Shown here one piece after another: positions 55,001 through 62,564 of a stretch of DNA of 64,000 bases; position 1 is the first letter of the stretch, and the number at the start of each line of letters is the position of its first letter. The position numbers were made by a program, and so were the translations under genes. The DNA is from Sphingomonas sp. CROZ-RG-20F-R02-07 (lineage in GTDB: Bacteria > Pseudomonadota > Alphaproteobacteria > Sphingomonadales > Sphingomonadaceae), in contig NZ_JAKNQJ010000006.1 in the NCBI RefSeq assembly GCF_022662335.1, forward strand, positions 1 through 64,000, written 5' to 3'. Below the pieces are notes generated by a model. That model was given only the letters and a program-made list of their open reading frames with translations, was not told the DNA's origin and did no database searches.

Positions 55001-56996
55001 CATCGTGCCCAACAGCGACAAGATCACGATCGAGGTGCGCGACCGTTTCCGTTCCGAGGTGATCGTCTCCAGCACAAGCCTCACGCGGCACATCGATTAC
55101 GACATCGATCCCGACATGGGCACGATCCGCTTCCGCGAACCCGTGCTCGGCCGCGACGCCGCGCTCAACCCCGTCTTCATCGTCGTCGACTACGAGGTCG
55201 AGAGCGGCCAGTCCGCCAAGCTCGCCGCCGCCGCCCGCGTCGCGACGCGGCTGGCGGGCGACCGGGTCGAGCTGGGCCTGGGCGCGATCCGCGACGAGAC
55301 GATCGGCCGCGCGACCGTGCTGGGCGCGGACGTAAAGGCGCACCTCACCCGGACGACCGAGATCCGCGCCGAATTCGCCGATGGCGGCAAGGGCGGGCTC
55401 GCCGCGGGCCATGCCTATCTGGCCGAGGTGGATCACCATGGCGGCCGGCTCGACATGCTCGGCTATGTCCGCCGGCAGGATAGCGGCTTCGGCGTCGGCC
55501 AGCAGAATTTCGTCGAGGCGGGCACGCGCAAGATCGGCTTCGACGCGCATTGGCGGTGGAGCAATGCGCTCAGCGTCACCGCGGTGGCGTGGAATCAGGC
55601 GCAACTGGTGGGCGATGGCCAGCGCACCGCGGGCGAGGCGCGGATCGACTGGCGGCACGGCACCGACACGCTGTTCGCCGGCGTGCAGATCGCCGAGGAC
55701 CGCGCGCTGGACGGCAAGGACCGCGATTCGCGCCTGCTGACGCTCGGCGGCAGCCGCGCGCTGTTCGACGGCGCGCTGGTGGTGGGCGGCCAGACGCAGT
55801 TCGCGCCGGGCGGCGACAAGGACAGCGTCGATTTCCCCATCCGCCACCAGCTCACCGCCTCGTACCGCGTCACGCCCGGCATCCGGCTGATCGGCGGCTA
55901 TGAGATCGCCGACGGCGCCGATTTCGTCGCGCACACCGCGCGGCTGGGCTTCGACGTCGCACCGTGGACGGGTGCCAAGCTGATGAGCACGCTCAACCAG
56001 CAGGCGGTCGGCGAGAACGGCCAGCGCACCTATGCCCAATATGGCCTGTCGCAATCCCTGCCGCTCGGGCGGCGCTGGACGATCGACGCCACGCTCGATG
56101 CGAGCAGCACGATCAGCGGCCATATCGATCCGGGTGCGCAGGTGAACGCCTTCCAGCCGGCCGCCTCGGGCGGGTTCGTCGGGCAGGATCAGACCAATGG
56201 CCGCTATGCCGCCGCGACGCTCGGCGCCACCTATCGCGCGGCGCGCTGGTCGTGGAACGGCCGGCTCGAGCATCGCAGCTCGGATGCCAATGATCGCTGG
56301 GGGATCACCACCAACATGTTGCGCACGCTGGGCGAGGGGCGCACGCTCGCCTCCAGCATCAAGGCCTATACGCTGCGCGACGCGGCGGGCGCGCAGGGCA
56401 CCTATGCCTCGGCCGACATCGCGCTGGCGCTGCGCCCGCTCGACAGCCGCTGGTCGCTGCTGGAACGGCTCGAACTGCGCCACGAACGCGCCGATGCGGG
56501 GCTGACCGACACCAATCTGCTGGGCGTGAGCGCCGGCGGCGTGGGCGATCAGGTGACGACGCGCGCGATCAACAATCTCGCGATCGATTATCGCAGCGGC
56601 GCCGAAGGCGCGCGCCATGCGCTGGAGGTGACCGTCTATTATGGCGCCAAATATATCGCCGGGCGCTTCGCCGACGACGCCTATACCGGTTTCGTCGACG
56701 TGACCGGGTTCGAACTGCGCCGCGACATCGGCCGCCGCTTCGACCTAGGTGTCGCCGGCTCGGTTCAGCATGGCTGGAGCGCGGGCGCCTTTTCCTTCAG
56801 CGGCGGCCCCTCGGCGGGGGTGTCGCCGGCGCCTAATGTCTGGATCAGCGCGGGCTATAACGTCGCGGGCTATCGCGACCGCGATTTCGAGGCGGATCGC
56901 TACACCCGGGCGGGCCCCTATGTGACGATGCGGCTGAAGTTCGATCAGGCCAGCCTCGGCCATGCCGCGCGGGCGTTGACGGGGCGCGGCTCGTGA
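52011..56996 (+). CDS. Giant DUF11/beta-barrel outer-membrane protein, gene 4
   Basis: This 1661-residue protein has a signal peptide (LALLLGLCSAFAAAADA) and a beta-rich N-terminal third. A DUF11-like unit follows near residue 345 (LLLTKTASVRDASPGDVIQY, HIADTLPIGLHYTRGS), then a CarboxypepD_reg/SdrB-like domain near residue 500 (GIRLLLEDGTFTVTDRDGLY). From about residue 820 to near the end, alternating amphipathic strands look like a large outer-membrane barrel, closing with YVTMRLKF then a 14-residue tail. The segment TRHIDYDIDPDMGTIRF precedes the barrel strands. I do not recognise a named family for the barrel. A role as surface anchor or secretion channel for genes 1-3 and 5 is inferred. 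Confidence 0.78.
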   Translation: MPLSHRLLRALALLLGLCSAFAAAADAQTHIENTATLTVRNGAAEQLVRSNTVGFDVAIAKRPTVLSFHLPPPGYAFTGMACDTGGSVPQFTPAPIDAATYAASPLAKAVDIYTDMILVLDNQAGNHDPLTRETATIAVQVGTIHTTLVLIETGADTGIFAGGIPATATGRYPALDPCEIRNQRGAAITLSFTEDDYSLASTIQLLIDPAGLVFDSANGQLVDGATVTLLDAQGQPASVYGDDGVSRYPSTVVSGASVTDARGRIYPAETGRYRFPLVPPGQYTLKVVPPEGYAAPSKVAHATLAAFKDPSGHPFVLNDASYGGLLTLETPDPFYADIPIDRSGDAPLLLTKTASVRDASPGDVIQYRLQLANRGKSPSGALHIADTLPIGLHYTRGSTRGGAEPGVTPNGRDLDFAVPALAPGASVELRYLVTVAPGAPVGEARNRAQVSGGASNEAIASVRLGALLFTDAMTLIGRVTEGACGDPVDHRRGVPGIRLLLEDGTFTVTDRDGLYHFEGVRPGTHVVQLDTQSVPATHAPVACDRDTRSAGSAIARYVEASGGLMKRVDFQLAPTGKAAAAVQPLPIAVADDAVAAGNRDWLAGQTPGTGWLFPGEDYNPRAPVLRVAIKHAPDQRVALTVNGAQVDPLSFDATDTDGHGVAVSKWSGLPLLAGDNRLVARVLDSRGATVATLERGVHVSGAGRTAVFDPAHSRLVADGLTRPLIAVRVTDKAGRPVQAGTLVPFRVDAPYTAAIEAALEQGRQLAGRERSATTARVVGDDGLAFVALQPTTQAGAAHVTVTLTDDKVERKTEIRAWLAASARDWTLVGFGKGTLGYNVLRAHDEALPRADRDRVTTDGQLALYAKGRVKGSWLLTIAYDSKRAYDPTRGLLGTIDPNRYYTVYGDGALQGYDAPTRRKIYVRLERREAYALFGDFETGFTDTQLLRYDRTLNGVKAAYEGRRVRATGFAAHTDQRYARDEIQGSGLSGPYRLAARGIVPNSDKITIEVRDRFRSEVIVSSTSLTRHIDYDIDPDMGTIRFREPVLGRDAALNPVFIVVDYEVESGQSAKLAAAARVATRLAGDRVELGLGAIRDETIGRATVLGADVKAHLTRTTEIRAEFADGGKGGLAAGHAYLAEVDHHGGRLDMLGYVRRQDSGFGVGQQNFVEAGTRKIGFDAHWRWSNALSVTAVAWNQAQLVGDGQRTAGEARIDWRHGTDTLFAGVQIAEDRALDGKDRDSRLLTLGGSRALFDGALVVGGQTQFAPGGDKDSVDFPIRHQLTASYRVTPGIRLIGGYEIADGADFVAHTARLGFDVAPWTGAKLMSTLNQQAVGENGQRTYAQYGLSQSLPLGRRWTIDATLDASSTISGHIDPGAQVNAFQPAASGGFVGQDQTNGRYAAATLGATYRAARWSWNGRLEHRSSDANDRWGITTNMLRTLGEGRTLASSIKAYTLRDAAGAQGTYASADIALALRPLDSRWSLLERLELRHERADAGLTDTNLLGVSAGGVGDQVTTRAINNLAIDYRSGAEGARHALEVTVYYGAKYIAGRFADDAYTGFVDVTGFELRRDIGRRFDLGVAGSVQHGWSAGAFSFSGGPSAGVSPAPNVWISAGYNVAGYRDRDFEADRYTRAGPYVTMRLKFDQASLGHAARALTGRGS

Positions 56997-57514
56997 AGCG
57001 CCTCCTGGCGCCTTTGCTCGCCGCCTTCGCCGCAGCCGTTGCGCCGGCCGCACCGCTCACGCTCGTCAAGTCGAGCAGCGTCGTCGCCGATTCGGTCAGC
57101 ACCGCCAATCCCAAGGCGCTGCCGGGGGCGACGGTGGATTACGCGCTGATGGTCACCAATCCGGTCGCCAACGGAATCGCGCCCGTGGGGTCGATCGCAA
57201 TCACCGAGACGATCCCCGCCACGGTGAAGCTGCGGATCGCCGATTATGGCGCGAGCGGCAGCGGCCCGGTGGAATTCGGGGACGGCAGCCTGCTCGGCAC
57301 CGGCTTGCTCGCGACGGGGCTTGCCTATCGCTTCACGTCGCTGGCCAGCGCGAGCGACGGGCTGGAATTCTCTGACGGATCGAGCTGGGCCTATGTTCCC
57401 GTGGCCGACGCCGCGGGTTGCGATGCCCATGTGCGCGCGATCCGCGTGACGATGACAGGCACCCATGCCGCCGGCACCAGCTTTCGACTTCGCTACCGCG
57501 TACAGGTGAACTGA
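56993..57514 (+). CDS. Exported DUF11 protein, gene 5 of the surface operon
   Basis: This 173-residue protein has a signal peptide (LLAPLLAAFAAAVAPA) and one DUF11-like unit (LTLVKSSSVVADSV, NPKALPGATVDYALMVTNP, ITETIPATVKL). GTG start overlaps the stop of the giant gene (GTGA), implying translational coupling. It is close to the C-terminal unit of gene 3. Confidence 0.78.
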   Translation: MKRLLAPLLAAFAAAVAPAAPLTLVKSSSVVADSVSTANPKALPGATVDYALMVTNPVANGIAPVGSIAITETIPATVKLRIADYGASGSGPVEFGDGSLLGTGLLATGLAYRFTSLASASDGLEFSDGSSWAYVPVADAAGCDAHVRAIRVTMTGTHAAGTSFRLRYRVQVN

Positions 57515-57516
57515 CG

Positions 57517-57792
57517 ATGCTTCTCCCTCTGCCTTCGCTTTCCGCCCCGCACCGAATCACCGACCGCGCCGATCTGGAGCGGCTCGCCGTGGAATTTGCC
57601 GCGATGACTCCCGGCGCGGCCGAGGAACTGATCGATTCGCTCGCCGCGCAGGCGATCGCGCGCTGGCGGCTGGACGACGCAACCATGTGGCAACGCGTGA
57701 AATTTCGCGCGCGCATGATCCGGGCGACGGCGCGGTCGCTTCCGGGTGAGCCGGCGCGGGCGCGACCGGCGCCGGCGGCGAGGGAAAATTAA
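57517..57792 (+). CDS. Small hypothetical protein after the surface operon
   Basis: This 91-residue predicted soluble helical protein (core LERLAVEFAAMTPGAAEELIDSL) starts 2 nt after gene 5. It has no signal peptide and no motif that I know. Coding status is supported by the tight spacing and a protein-like composition, but not by family matches. Confidence 0.5.
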   Translation: MLLPLPSLSAPHRITDRADLERLAVEFAAMTPGAAEELIDSLAAQAIARWRLDDATMWQRVKFRARMIRATARSLPGEPARARPAPAAREN

Positions 57793-57806
57793 CCTGGATC
57801 GGGTAC

Positions 57807-58433
57807 ATGGGAATGATGGTCGGGATCGATGATGCGAACGCCGACGACGGCAATGCCGTACGGTCGGATCAGCGCCGCGAGGGCAAGCGCCACGCGCTGG
57901 TGCTGCTGGTCGGCAAGGTGATGCAGCGCGGCGAGATCTCCGCCTGCCTCGTCCACGACATCTCGCCGACCGGGCTGATGGCGCGCTTCACCGCCATGCC
58001 CGCGGTCGGCGACCGGATCGACGTCGAGGTGCGTGGCCTGCCGCCGATCGCCGCCACCGTCCGCTGGGTACGCGGACCAAAGGCCGGCTGCGAATTCGAC
58101 GAACGGCAGGACGTCGATGCGGTGTTCCGGATCAAGCGCGACGACGGGCTGGTGGCGCGCACGCCGCGCTTTCCCCTGGTCACCGCGGCGTCGCTGCGGT
58201 TGGGGGGCGAGCGGCTCAAGGCGCATGTGCTCGATATTTCGCCCGGCGGCGTGAAGCTGGAAAGCGCAGCGCCCGTCCAGCGCGGCCAGGCCGGGCAGGT
58301 GACGCTCACCGACAGCGCGACCGCGTTGTTCGGCACGGTGTGCTGGGCCTATGACGGGCGCTTCGGCTTCCGCTTCGTGGCGCCGCTGCCGCTCGCCTCG
58401 CTCGCGCAGATCCTGGATGGATCGGGCGGCTGA
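57807..58433 (+). CDS. Tandem PilZ-domain protein
   Basis: This 208-residue protein holds two PilZ-type domains. The first has the c-di-GMP motif pair: RREGKR (RxxxR) and DISPTG (D-x-S-x-x-G). The second has DISPGG but no clear RxxxR, so it may not bind the nucleotide. It lies 14 nt after the small gene that follows the surface operon. C-di-GMP control of the surface proteins is an inference from position. Confidence 0.85.
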   Translation: MGMMVGIDDANADDGNAVRSDQRREGKRHALVLLVGKVMQRGEISACLVHDISPTGLMARFTAMPAVGDRIDVEVRGLPPIAATVRWVRGPKAGCEFDERQDVDAVFRIKRDDGLVARTPRFPLVTAASLRLGGERLKAHVLDISPGGVKLESAAPVQRGQAGQVTLTDSATALFGTVCWAYDGRFGFRFVAPLPLASLAQILDGSGG

Positions 58434-58453
58434 GCCCCGGCTTTGCAGATGGG

Positions 58454-58540
58454 TGGTGCGGTCGAGAAGACTCGAACTTCCACGTCCTTTCGGACACAAC
58501 GACCTCAACGTTGCGCGTCTACCAATTCCGCCACGACCGC
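58454..58540 (-). tRNA. tRNA-Leu, anticodon GAG
   Basis: On the minus strand a 7-bp acceptor stem (GCGGTCG with CGACCGC), D-arm, an anticodon arm with loop TTGAGGT (anticodon GAG), a long class II variable arm (GTGTCCGAAAGGACGT) and T-arm are complete, with encoded CCA at 58454-58456. It reads CTC and CTT leucine codons. Confidence 0.96.
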
Positions 58541-58633
58541 ACATGAACTCTGCCGGACCGGGCCGGCAGCAGGTAGGCGAGCGCCCCTAGCAGGGTGAAA
58601 CCGGCGCTGCAACGCCCTTTCGTCGTCGGCGCC

Positions 58634-59419
58634 TCAGCGGCGCGTCTCGCCCGCGAAGCTCAGTTCCAGCCGCTTCGAATTTGAGGGCACGTCGAGCTTG
58701 GCCGAATTGAAGTCGATCGCGCCACCGGGCGCCAGCGTGCGCTGCTGCGGGGCGATCGTCCAGCTATACACCATCCGGCCCTGCGCATCGCGCAGCTCGG
58801 CGCGGATATCGGGCACCCGCTGGCGGCTGGCGGAGGGGTTGGTCACCTGGCCGCTCACCGCGAACAGCTCGGATCCGTTCTCCAACTGGCGGCGCTCGAT
58901 CGGATTGTCCTTCAGGCGCAGCGCGGTTTCCTCGCTGCCGATGCCGAGCTTGCCGGCCAGGCCCGGCGTGCCCGAGAGCAGGATCGCGGCGACCGCGGCC
59001 AGCATCAGTAGCGCGCCGATCGTCGCGGCGATCGTCCACCGCCGCGTCATGTTGGCGCTGGCGCGGAACGGCGGTCGATGCGCGAAGGCATTGTAATCGG
59101 GGACGATCACCTCGGGCGCGGATGCGAACGCCGGCATCGCGATCGGCGAAGACGGGGGCGTGGCGGCGGACGGGAATGCGGGCGCCGCGACGGGCGAGGC
59201 GGCCGACGGCGCCGAGATGGGCGACGCGCCCGCGAATACCGGCTCCCCGCCCACCGGCGGCAGCGGCATCGCCGGCGGCTGGGGGCGCTCGGGCAGCGGC
59301 GCCGCCGGCTGGAACCAGCTGTGGCGGCAATTGGCGCAGCGCACCGTGCGTCCATCGACGCCGATCGCGCTGTCGGGCACCAGATAACGGGTGCTGCACT
59401 CGGGACATTCCAGAATCAT
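58634..59419 (-). CDS. Zinc-ribbon (MJ0042) membrane protein with DUF3426
   Basis: This 261-residue protein opens [19 protein letters not shown], with CPEC and CANC forming the MJ0042 zinc ribbon. A Pro/Ala-rich linker, one transmembrane segment ([17 protein letters not shown]) and a C-terminal beta domain of the DUF3426 type follow. The role is unknown. It is divergent from ftsE with 160 bp between; I saw nothing else in that gap. Confidence 0.85.
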   Translation of the reverse strand: MILECPECSTRYLVPDSAIGVDGRTVRCANCRHSWFQPAAPLPERPQPPAMPLPPVGGEPVFAGASPISAPSAASPVAAPAFPSAATPPSSPIAMPAFASAPEVIVPDYNAFAHRPPFRASANMTRRWTIAATIGALLMLAAVAAILLSGTPGLAGKLGIGSEETALRLKDNPIERRQLENGSELFAVSGQVTNPSASRQRVPDIRAELRDAQGRMVYSWTIAPQQRTLAPGGAIDFNSAKLDVPSNSKRLELSFAGETRR

Positions 59420-59579
59420 GCGGACGCTTCACTCGAGGCCCACGGACGCGTGGCCTTCCCCCGGTCGGGAGCTTGCCACGCCGCGCGCGCGGCTGGCAAG
59501 CTTGAAGCGGCGCGGGCGGCGTGCGAAGGCGAATGGATCTTCTTGAGGCTCCGGCAGAAAGCGGCAAGCGGCTCCCGTC

Positions 59580-60287
59580 ATGGCGAACATCGTCCAGTTC
59601 GAGAATGTCGGGTTGCGCTACGGCACGGGCCAGGAGACGCTGTCCGACATCAGCTTCACGCTCGGCAGCGGCGCCTTTTATTTCCTCACCGGCGCCAGCG
59701 GCGCGGGCAAGACCTCGCTGCTGAAGCTGCTCTATCTGGCGCAGCGCCCCAGCCGCGGCGTGATCCGGCTGTTCGGCGAGGATGCGGTGCTGCTCTCGCG
59801 CGGCCGGCTGCCGGGGTTTCGCCGGCGGATCGGCGTGGTGTTCCAGGATTTTCGGCTCGTGCCGCACCTGTCCGCGCACGACAATATCGCGCTTCCGCTG
59901 CGCGTGGCGGGCGTGCCCGAGGCGGACATCGTCCAGCCGGTGCGCGAGATGCTGGCTTGGGTGGGGCTATCGGCCCGCGCCGACGCGCTGCCGTCCACGC
60001 TGTCCGGCGGCGAGCAGCAGCGCGTCGCGATCGCACGCGCGGTGATCGGCCGGCCTGAGATCCTGGTCGCCGACGAACCGACCGGCAATGTCGATCCCGA
60101 CATGGCCGAGCGCCTGCTCCACCTGTTCGATTCGCTCAACCGGCTCGGCACCACCGTGGTGGTGGCGACGCATGATTTCCAGTTGCTCAGCCGCATCCCC
60201 GGCGCGCAGATGATGCGGCTGGACGGCGGCCGGCTGCTCGATCCGACCGGCGCGCTGCGCTATCCGCCGCCGCCGCGCGACCGATGA
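59580..60287 (+). CDS. ftsE: Cell-division ATPase FtsE
   Basis: This 235-residue ABC ATPase works with FtsX to activate peptidoglycan hydrolases at the septum. Walker [10 protein letters not shown], signature LSGGEQQ and Walker [12 protein letters not shown] are intact. ftsX begins 10 nt later. Confidence 0.94.
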   Translation: MANIVQFENVGLRYGTGQETLSDISFTLGSGAFYFLTGASGAGKTSLLKLLYLAQRPSRGVIRLFGEDAVLLSRGRLPGFRRRIGVVFQDFRLVPHLSAHDNIALPLRVAGVPEADIVQPVREMLAWVGLSARADALPSTLSGGEQQRVAIARAVIGRPEILVADEPTGNVDPDMAERLLHLFDSLNRLGTTVVVATHDFQLLSRIPGAQMMRLDGGRLLDPTGALRYPPPPRDR

Positions 60288-60297
60288 GGGCGTGGCG

Positions 60298-61170
60298 ATG
60301 AACCGGGGCCACCGCGAACGCCGGGTGCTCGACACCGCGGGCGATTTTCGCGCGATGACGGGGGTGATGGCGATCATGCTGTTCCTCACTTTGCTCGCCG
60401 CCGCCATGGGGCTCGCCACCGCGGGCGCGTCGCGGCTGCTCGATCGGCAATTGGCCGGGCGGCTGACGGTGCAGGTGGTGGATGGTGATTCGATGCGACG
60501 CGACGTGACCGCGGCGCGCGCGGCGGCGATCCTGCGGCAGGTGGCCGGCGTCACCCGCGTGCAGCCGGTCGATCATGCCGCACTCGCCCGGCTGCTGGCG
60601 CCGTGGCTCGGCAGCGACGGCGCGGACCCTGAATTGCCCGTGCCCGCGATGATCGACGTCGATCTGGCCGCGGGCGGCGATCCCGGCCGCGTCCGCGCCG
60701 CGCTCGCGCCGCTGGCGGGGGTGCGCGTCGATGCGCATGAAAGCTGGATGAGCCCCGTTAGCGGCGTGCTCCACACCATGGTGCTGCTCGCCATCGCGCT
60801 GGTGGCGCTGATGACGGCGGCCACGGCGGCGGTGATCGTGCTGGCCGCGCGCGCGGGGCTCGAGACTCACCGCGCGACGATCGAGGTGATGCACATGCTG
60901 GGCTCGACGGACGTGCAGGTCGCGCGGCTGTTCCAGCGCCGGCTCGCGCGCGACGCCGCGATCGGCGGCGCGATCGGCGGGATCGCGGCGGTGGCGGTGA
61001 TCCTGCTGGTGGGCACGCGGCTGGCCGCGCTCGGATCGGAGCTGCTGGGCAGCGTGACGCTCGCGACCGGCGACTGGGTGGTGCTCGCGCTGCTGCCGCC
61101 GGCCTATGTGCTGCTGGCGACGATCGTCGCGCGAGTGGCGGTCGTCACGCGTCTGCGGCGCACGCTGTGA
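60298..61170 (+). CDS. ftsX: Cell-division membrane protein FtsX
   Basis: This 290-residue partner of FtsE has four transmembrane segments (near residues 20-40, 160-180, 215-240 and 260-280) and a large periplasmic loop after the first. The ATG at 60298 is 7 nt after GAGGG; a GTG at 60292 is too close to it. Its stop overlaps the DUF218 gene. Confidence 0.9.
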   Translation: MNRGHRERRVLDTAGDFRAMTGVMAIMLFLTLLAAAMGLATAGASRLLDRQLAGRLTVQVVDGDSMRRDVTAARAAAILRQVAGVTRVQPVDHAALARLLAPWLGSDGADPELPVPAMIDVDLAAGGDPGRVRAALAPLAGVRVDAHESWMSPVSGVLHTMVLLAIALVALMTAATAAVIVLAARAGLETHRATIEVMHMLGSTDVQVARLFQRRLARDAAIGGAIGGIAAVAVILLVGTRLAALGSELLGSVTLATGDWVVLALLPPAYVLLATIVARVAVVTRLRRTL

Positions 61171-61703
61171 TCGTGCGCGCGCTCTCGGTGCTGGGCATCC
61201 TCTGGGCGCTGGGCTTCGCGGTCTTCATGCTCACGCTCCCCGGGCCGCTGGACGAGGGGACGACCGACGGCATCGTGGTGCCGACGGGCGGGGCGGGGCG
61301 GATCGATCGCGGGCTGGCGCTGCTGCGCGATCACCGGGCGAAGCGGATGCTCGTTACCGGGGTAGGCGCCGGGGTGCGCCCGCGCGATCTGGCGCGCGAA
61401 TATCGCGCTTCGCCCGCGCTCTTCGCCTGCTGCATCGATCTGGGGCGCGAGGCGGTCGACACGCGGTCCAACGCCGAGGAGACGACGCGCTGGATGCTGG
61501 AACACCATTATCGCACGATCCGGCTCGTCACCTCGGACTGGCATGTCGCGCGCGCGACGATGGAATTGCGCGCCGCCGCGCCGCGCGGCACCGTGGTGCT
61601 GGGCGACGGCGTGCCGAGCAACCCGCGGCTGATGACGACGATCAACGAATATGACAAATTGCTGCTGCGCCGCGTGGCGCTCTGGTCGGGGATGGGATCG
61701 TGA
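61167..61703 (+). CDS. YdcF/ElyC-type DUF218 membrane-anchored protein
   Basis: This 178-residue protein has an N-terminal transmembrane segment (LGILWALGFAVFMLTL) and a periplasmic DUF218 domain (GIVVPTGGAGRIDRGLALL, RLVTSDWHVARATMEL). It is coupled to ftsX and plsC by GTGA overlaps, which fits an envelope role. A second DUF218 gene is at 15957. Confidence 0.88.
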   Translation: MIVRALSVLGILWALGFAVFMLTLPGPLDEGTTDGIVVPTGGAGRIDRGLALLRDHRAKRMLVTGVGAGVRPRDLAREYRASPALFACCIDLGREAVDTRSNAEETTRWMLEHHYRTIRLVTSDWHVARATMELRAAAPRGTVVLGDGVPSNPRLMTTINEYDKLLLRRVALWSGMGS

Positions 61704-62389
61704 TCGCCTGGATCCGCACTTTGGTGTTCCGCACGATCTTCTATGGCCTGTCGGTGCCGATCGTGGCGACGGTGCCGGTCAGCGCACTCTTCGGGCAAAA
61801 GGCGGTGATCGCGCACGCCACGGTGTGGACGCGGTTCCACGCCTGGGCGACGCGCGTGCTGCTCGGCATCCATGTCCGGATCGAGGGCGTGTTGCCCGAG
61901 GGGCCGGCGCTTTATGCCGCCAAGCACCAGGCGATGTTCGAGACGATGGAGTTGCAGCGCATGCTCGACGGCCCCGCCATGGCGCTGAAGCAGGAGCTGG
62001 CGGACATTCCGGTCTGGGGCTGGGCGACGCGGCGCTACGGCGCGCTGGTGGTCGATCGCGACGCCTCGTCCACCGCGCTGCGCAAGATGATGCGCGAGGC
62101 GGCGCTGGCGAAAGGGCAGGGGCGATCGATCCTGATCTTCCCCGAAGGCACGCGCGTGCTGCCCGGCGAACAGCCGCCGCTGAAATCGGGCTTTGCCGGC
62201 CTCTATCGCCTGCTCGCGCTGCCAACGGTGCCGGTCGCGTGCGACAGCGGCGTGCTGTGGCCCAAGAAGGGCGCAAAGCGGGCAGGCACGATCACCTTCC
62301 GCTTCGGCGAGGTCATCCCGCCGGGTCTGAGCCGAGAGGAGATCGAGGCGCGGGTGCACGCCGCGATGAACGCGCTGGACCGGCCGTAG
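61700..62389 (+). CDS. plsC: 1-acyl-sn-glycerol-3-phosphate acyltransferase PlsC
   Basis: This 229-residue acyltransferase makes phosphatidic acid. The catalytic motif is KHQAMFE, an H-x4-E variant of H-x4-D often seen in alphaproteobacteria, and the EGTR motif is in IFPEGTRVLPG. An N-terminal membrane segment is present. GTG start overlaps the DUF218 stop. Confidence 0.92.
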   Translation: MIAWIRTLVFRTIFYGLSVPIVATVPVSALFGQKAVIAHATVWTRFHAWATRVLLGIHVRIEGVLPEGPALYAAKHQAMFETMELQRMLDGPAMALKQELADIPVWGWATRRYGALVVDRDASSTALRKMMREAALAKGQGRSILIFPEGTRVLPGEQPPLKSGFAGLYRLLALPTVPVACDSGVLWPKKGAKRAGTITFRFGEVIPPGLSREEIEARVHAAMNALDRP

Positions 62390-62412
62390 TCGGACGCTCT
62401 GAAAAGCAGGTA

Positions 62413-62533
62413 TTCACGCGGAGGCGCGGAGGAGGTCAGCACCCCCGGCGCCAGCGGCTTTCATCACTCGCGTATTGGATAGGCCGCGCTGCCGCGCGGA
62501 AACCATCTCTGCGCCTCCGCGCCTCCGCGTGAA
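62413..62533. repeat. Long perfect inverted repeat between plsC and tyrA
   Basis: TTCACGCGGAGGCGCGGAGG at 62413-62432 has a perfect 20-bp inverted copy at 62514-62533. It fills the convergent plsC-tyrA gap and is the best copy of the family found at 2460-2673 and 7793-8046. It could stop transcription from both sides. Confidence 0.85.
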
Positions 62534-62564
62534 TCCTGCGCGTCGTCATCGAACGCCAACCCGT

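Noticed and set aside
50319..56618. A 2099-codon open frame on the minus strand across the DUF11 operon.
   Set aside because: It is antisense to four genes with signal peptides and Shine-Dalgarno sites, has Arg/Ala/Gly/Asp-rich low-complexity composition and no domain pattern. Such stop-free antisense frames are expected at this GC content.
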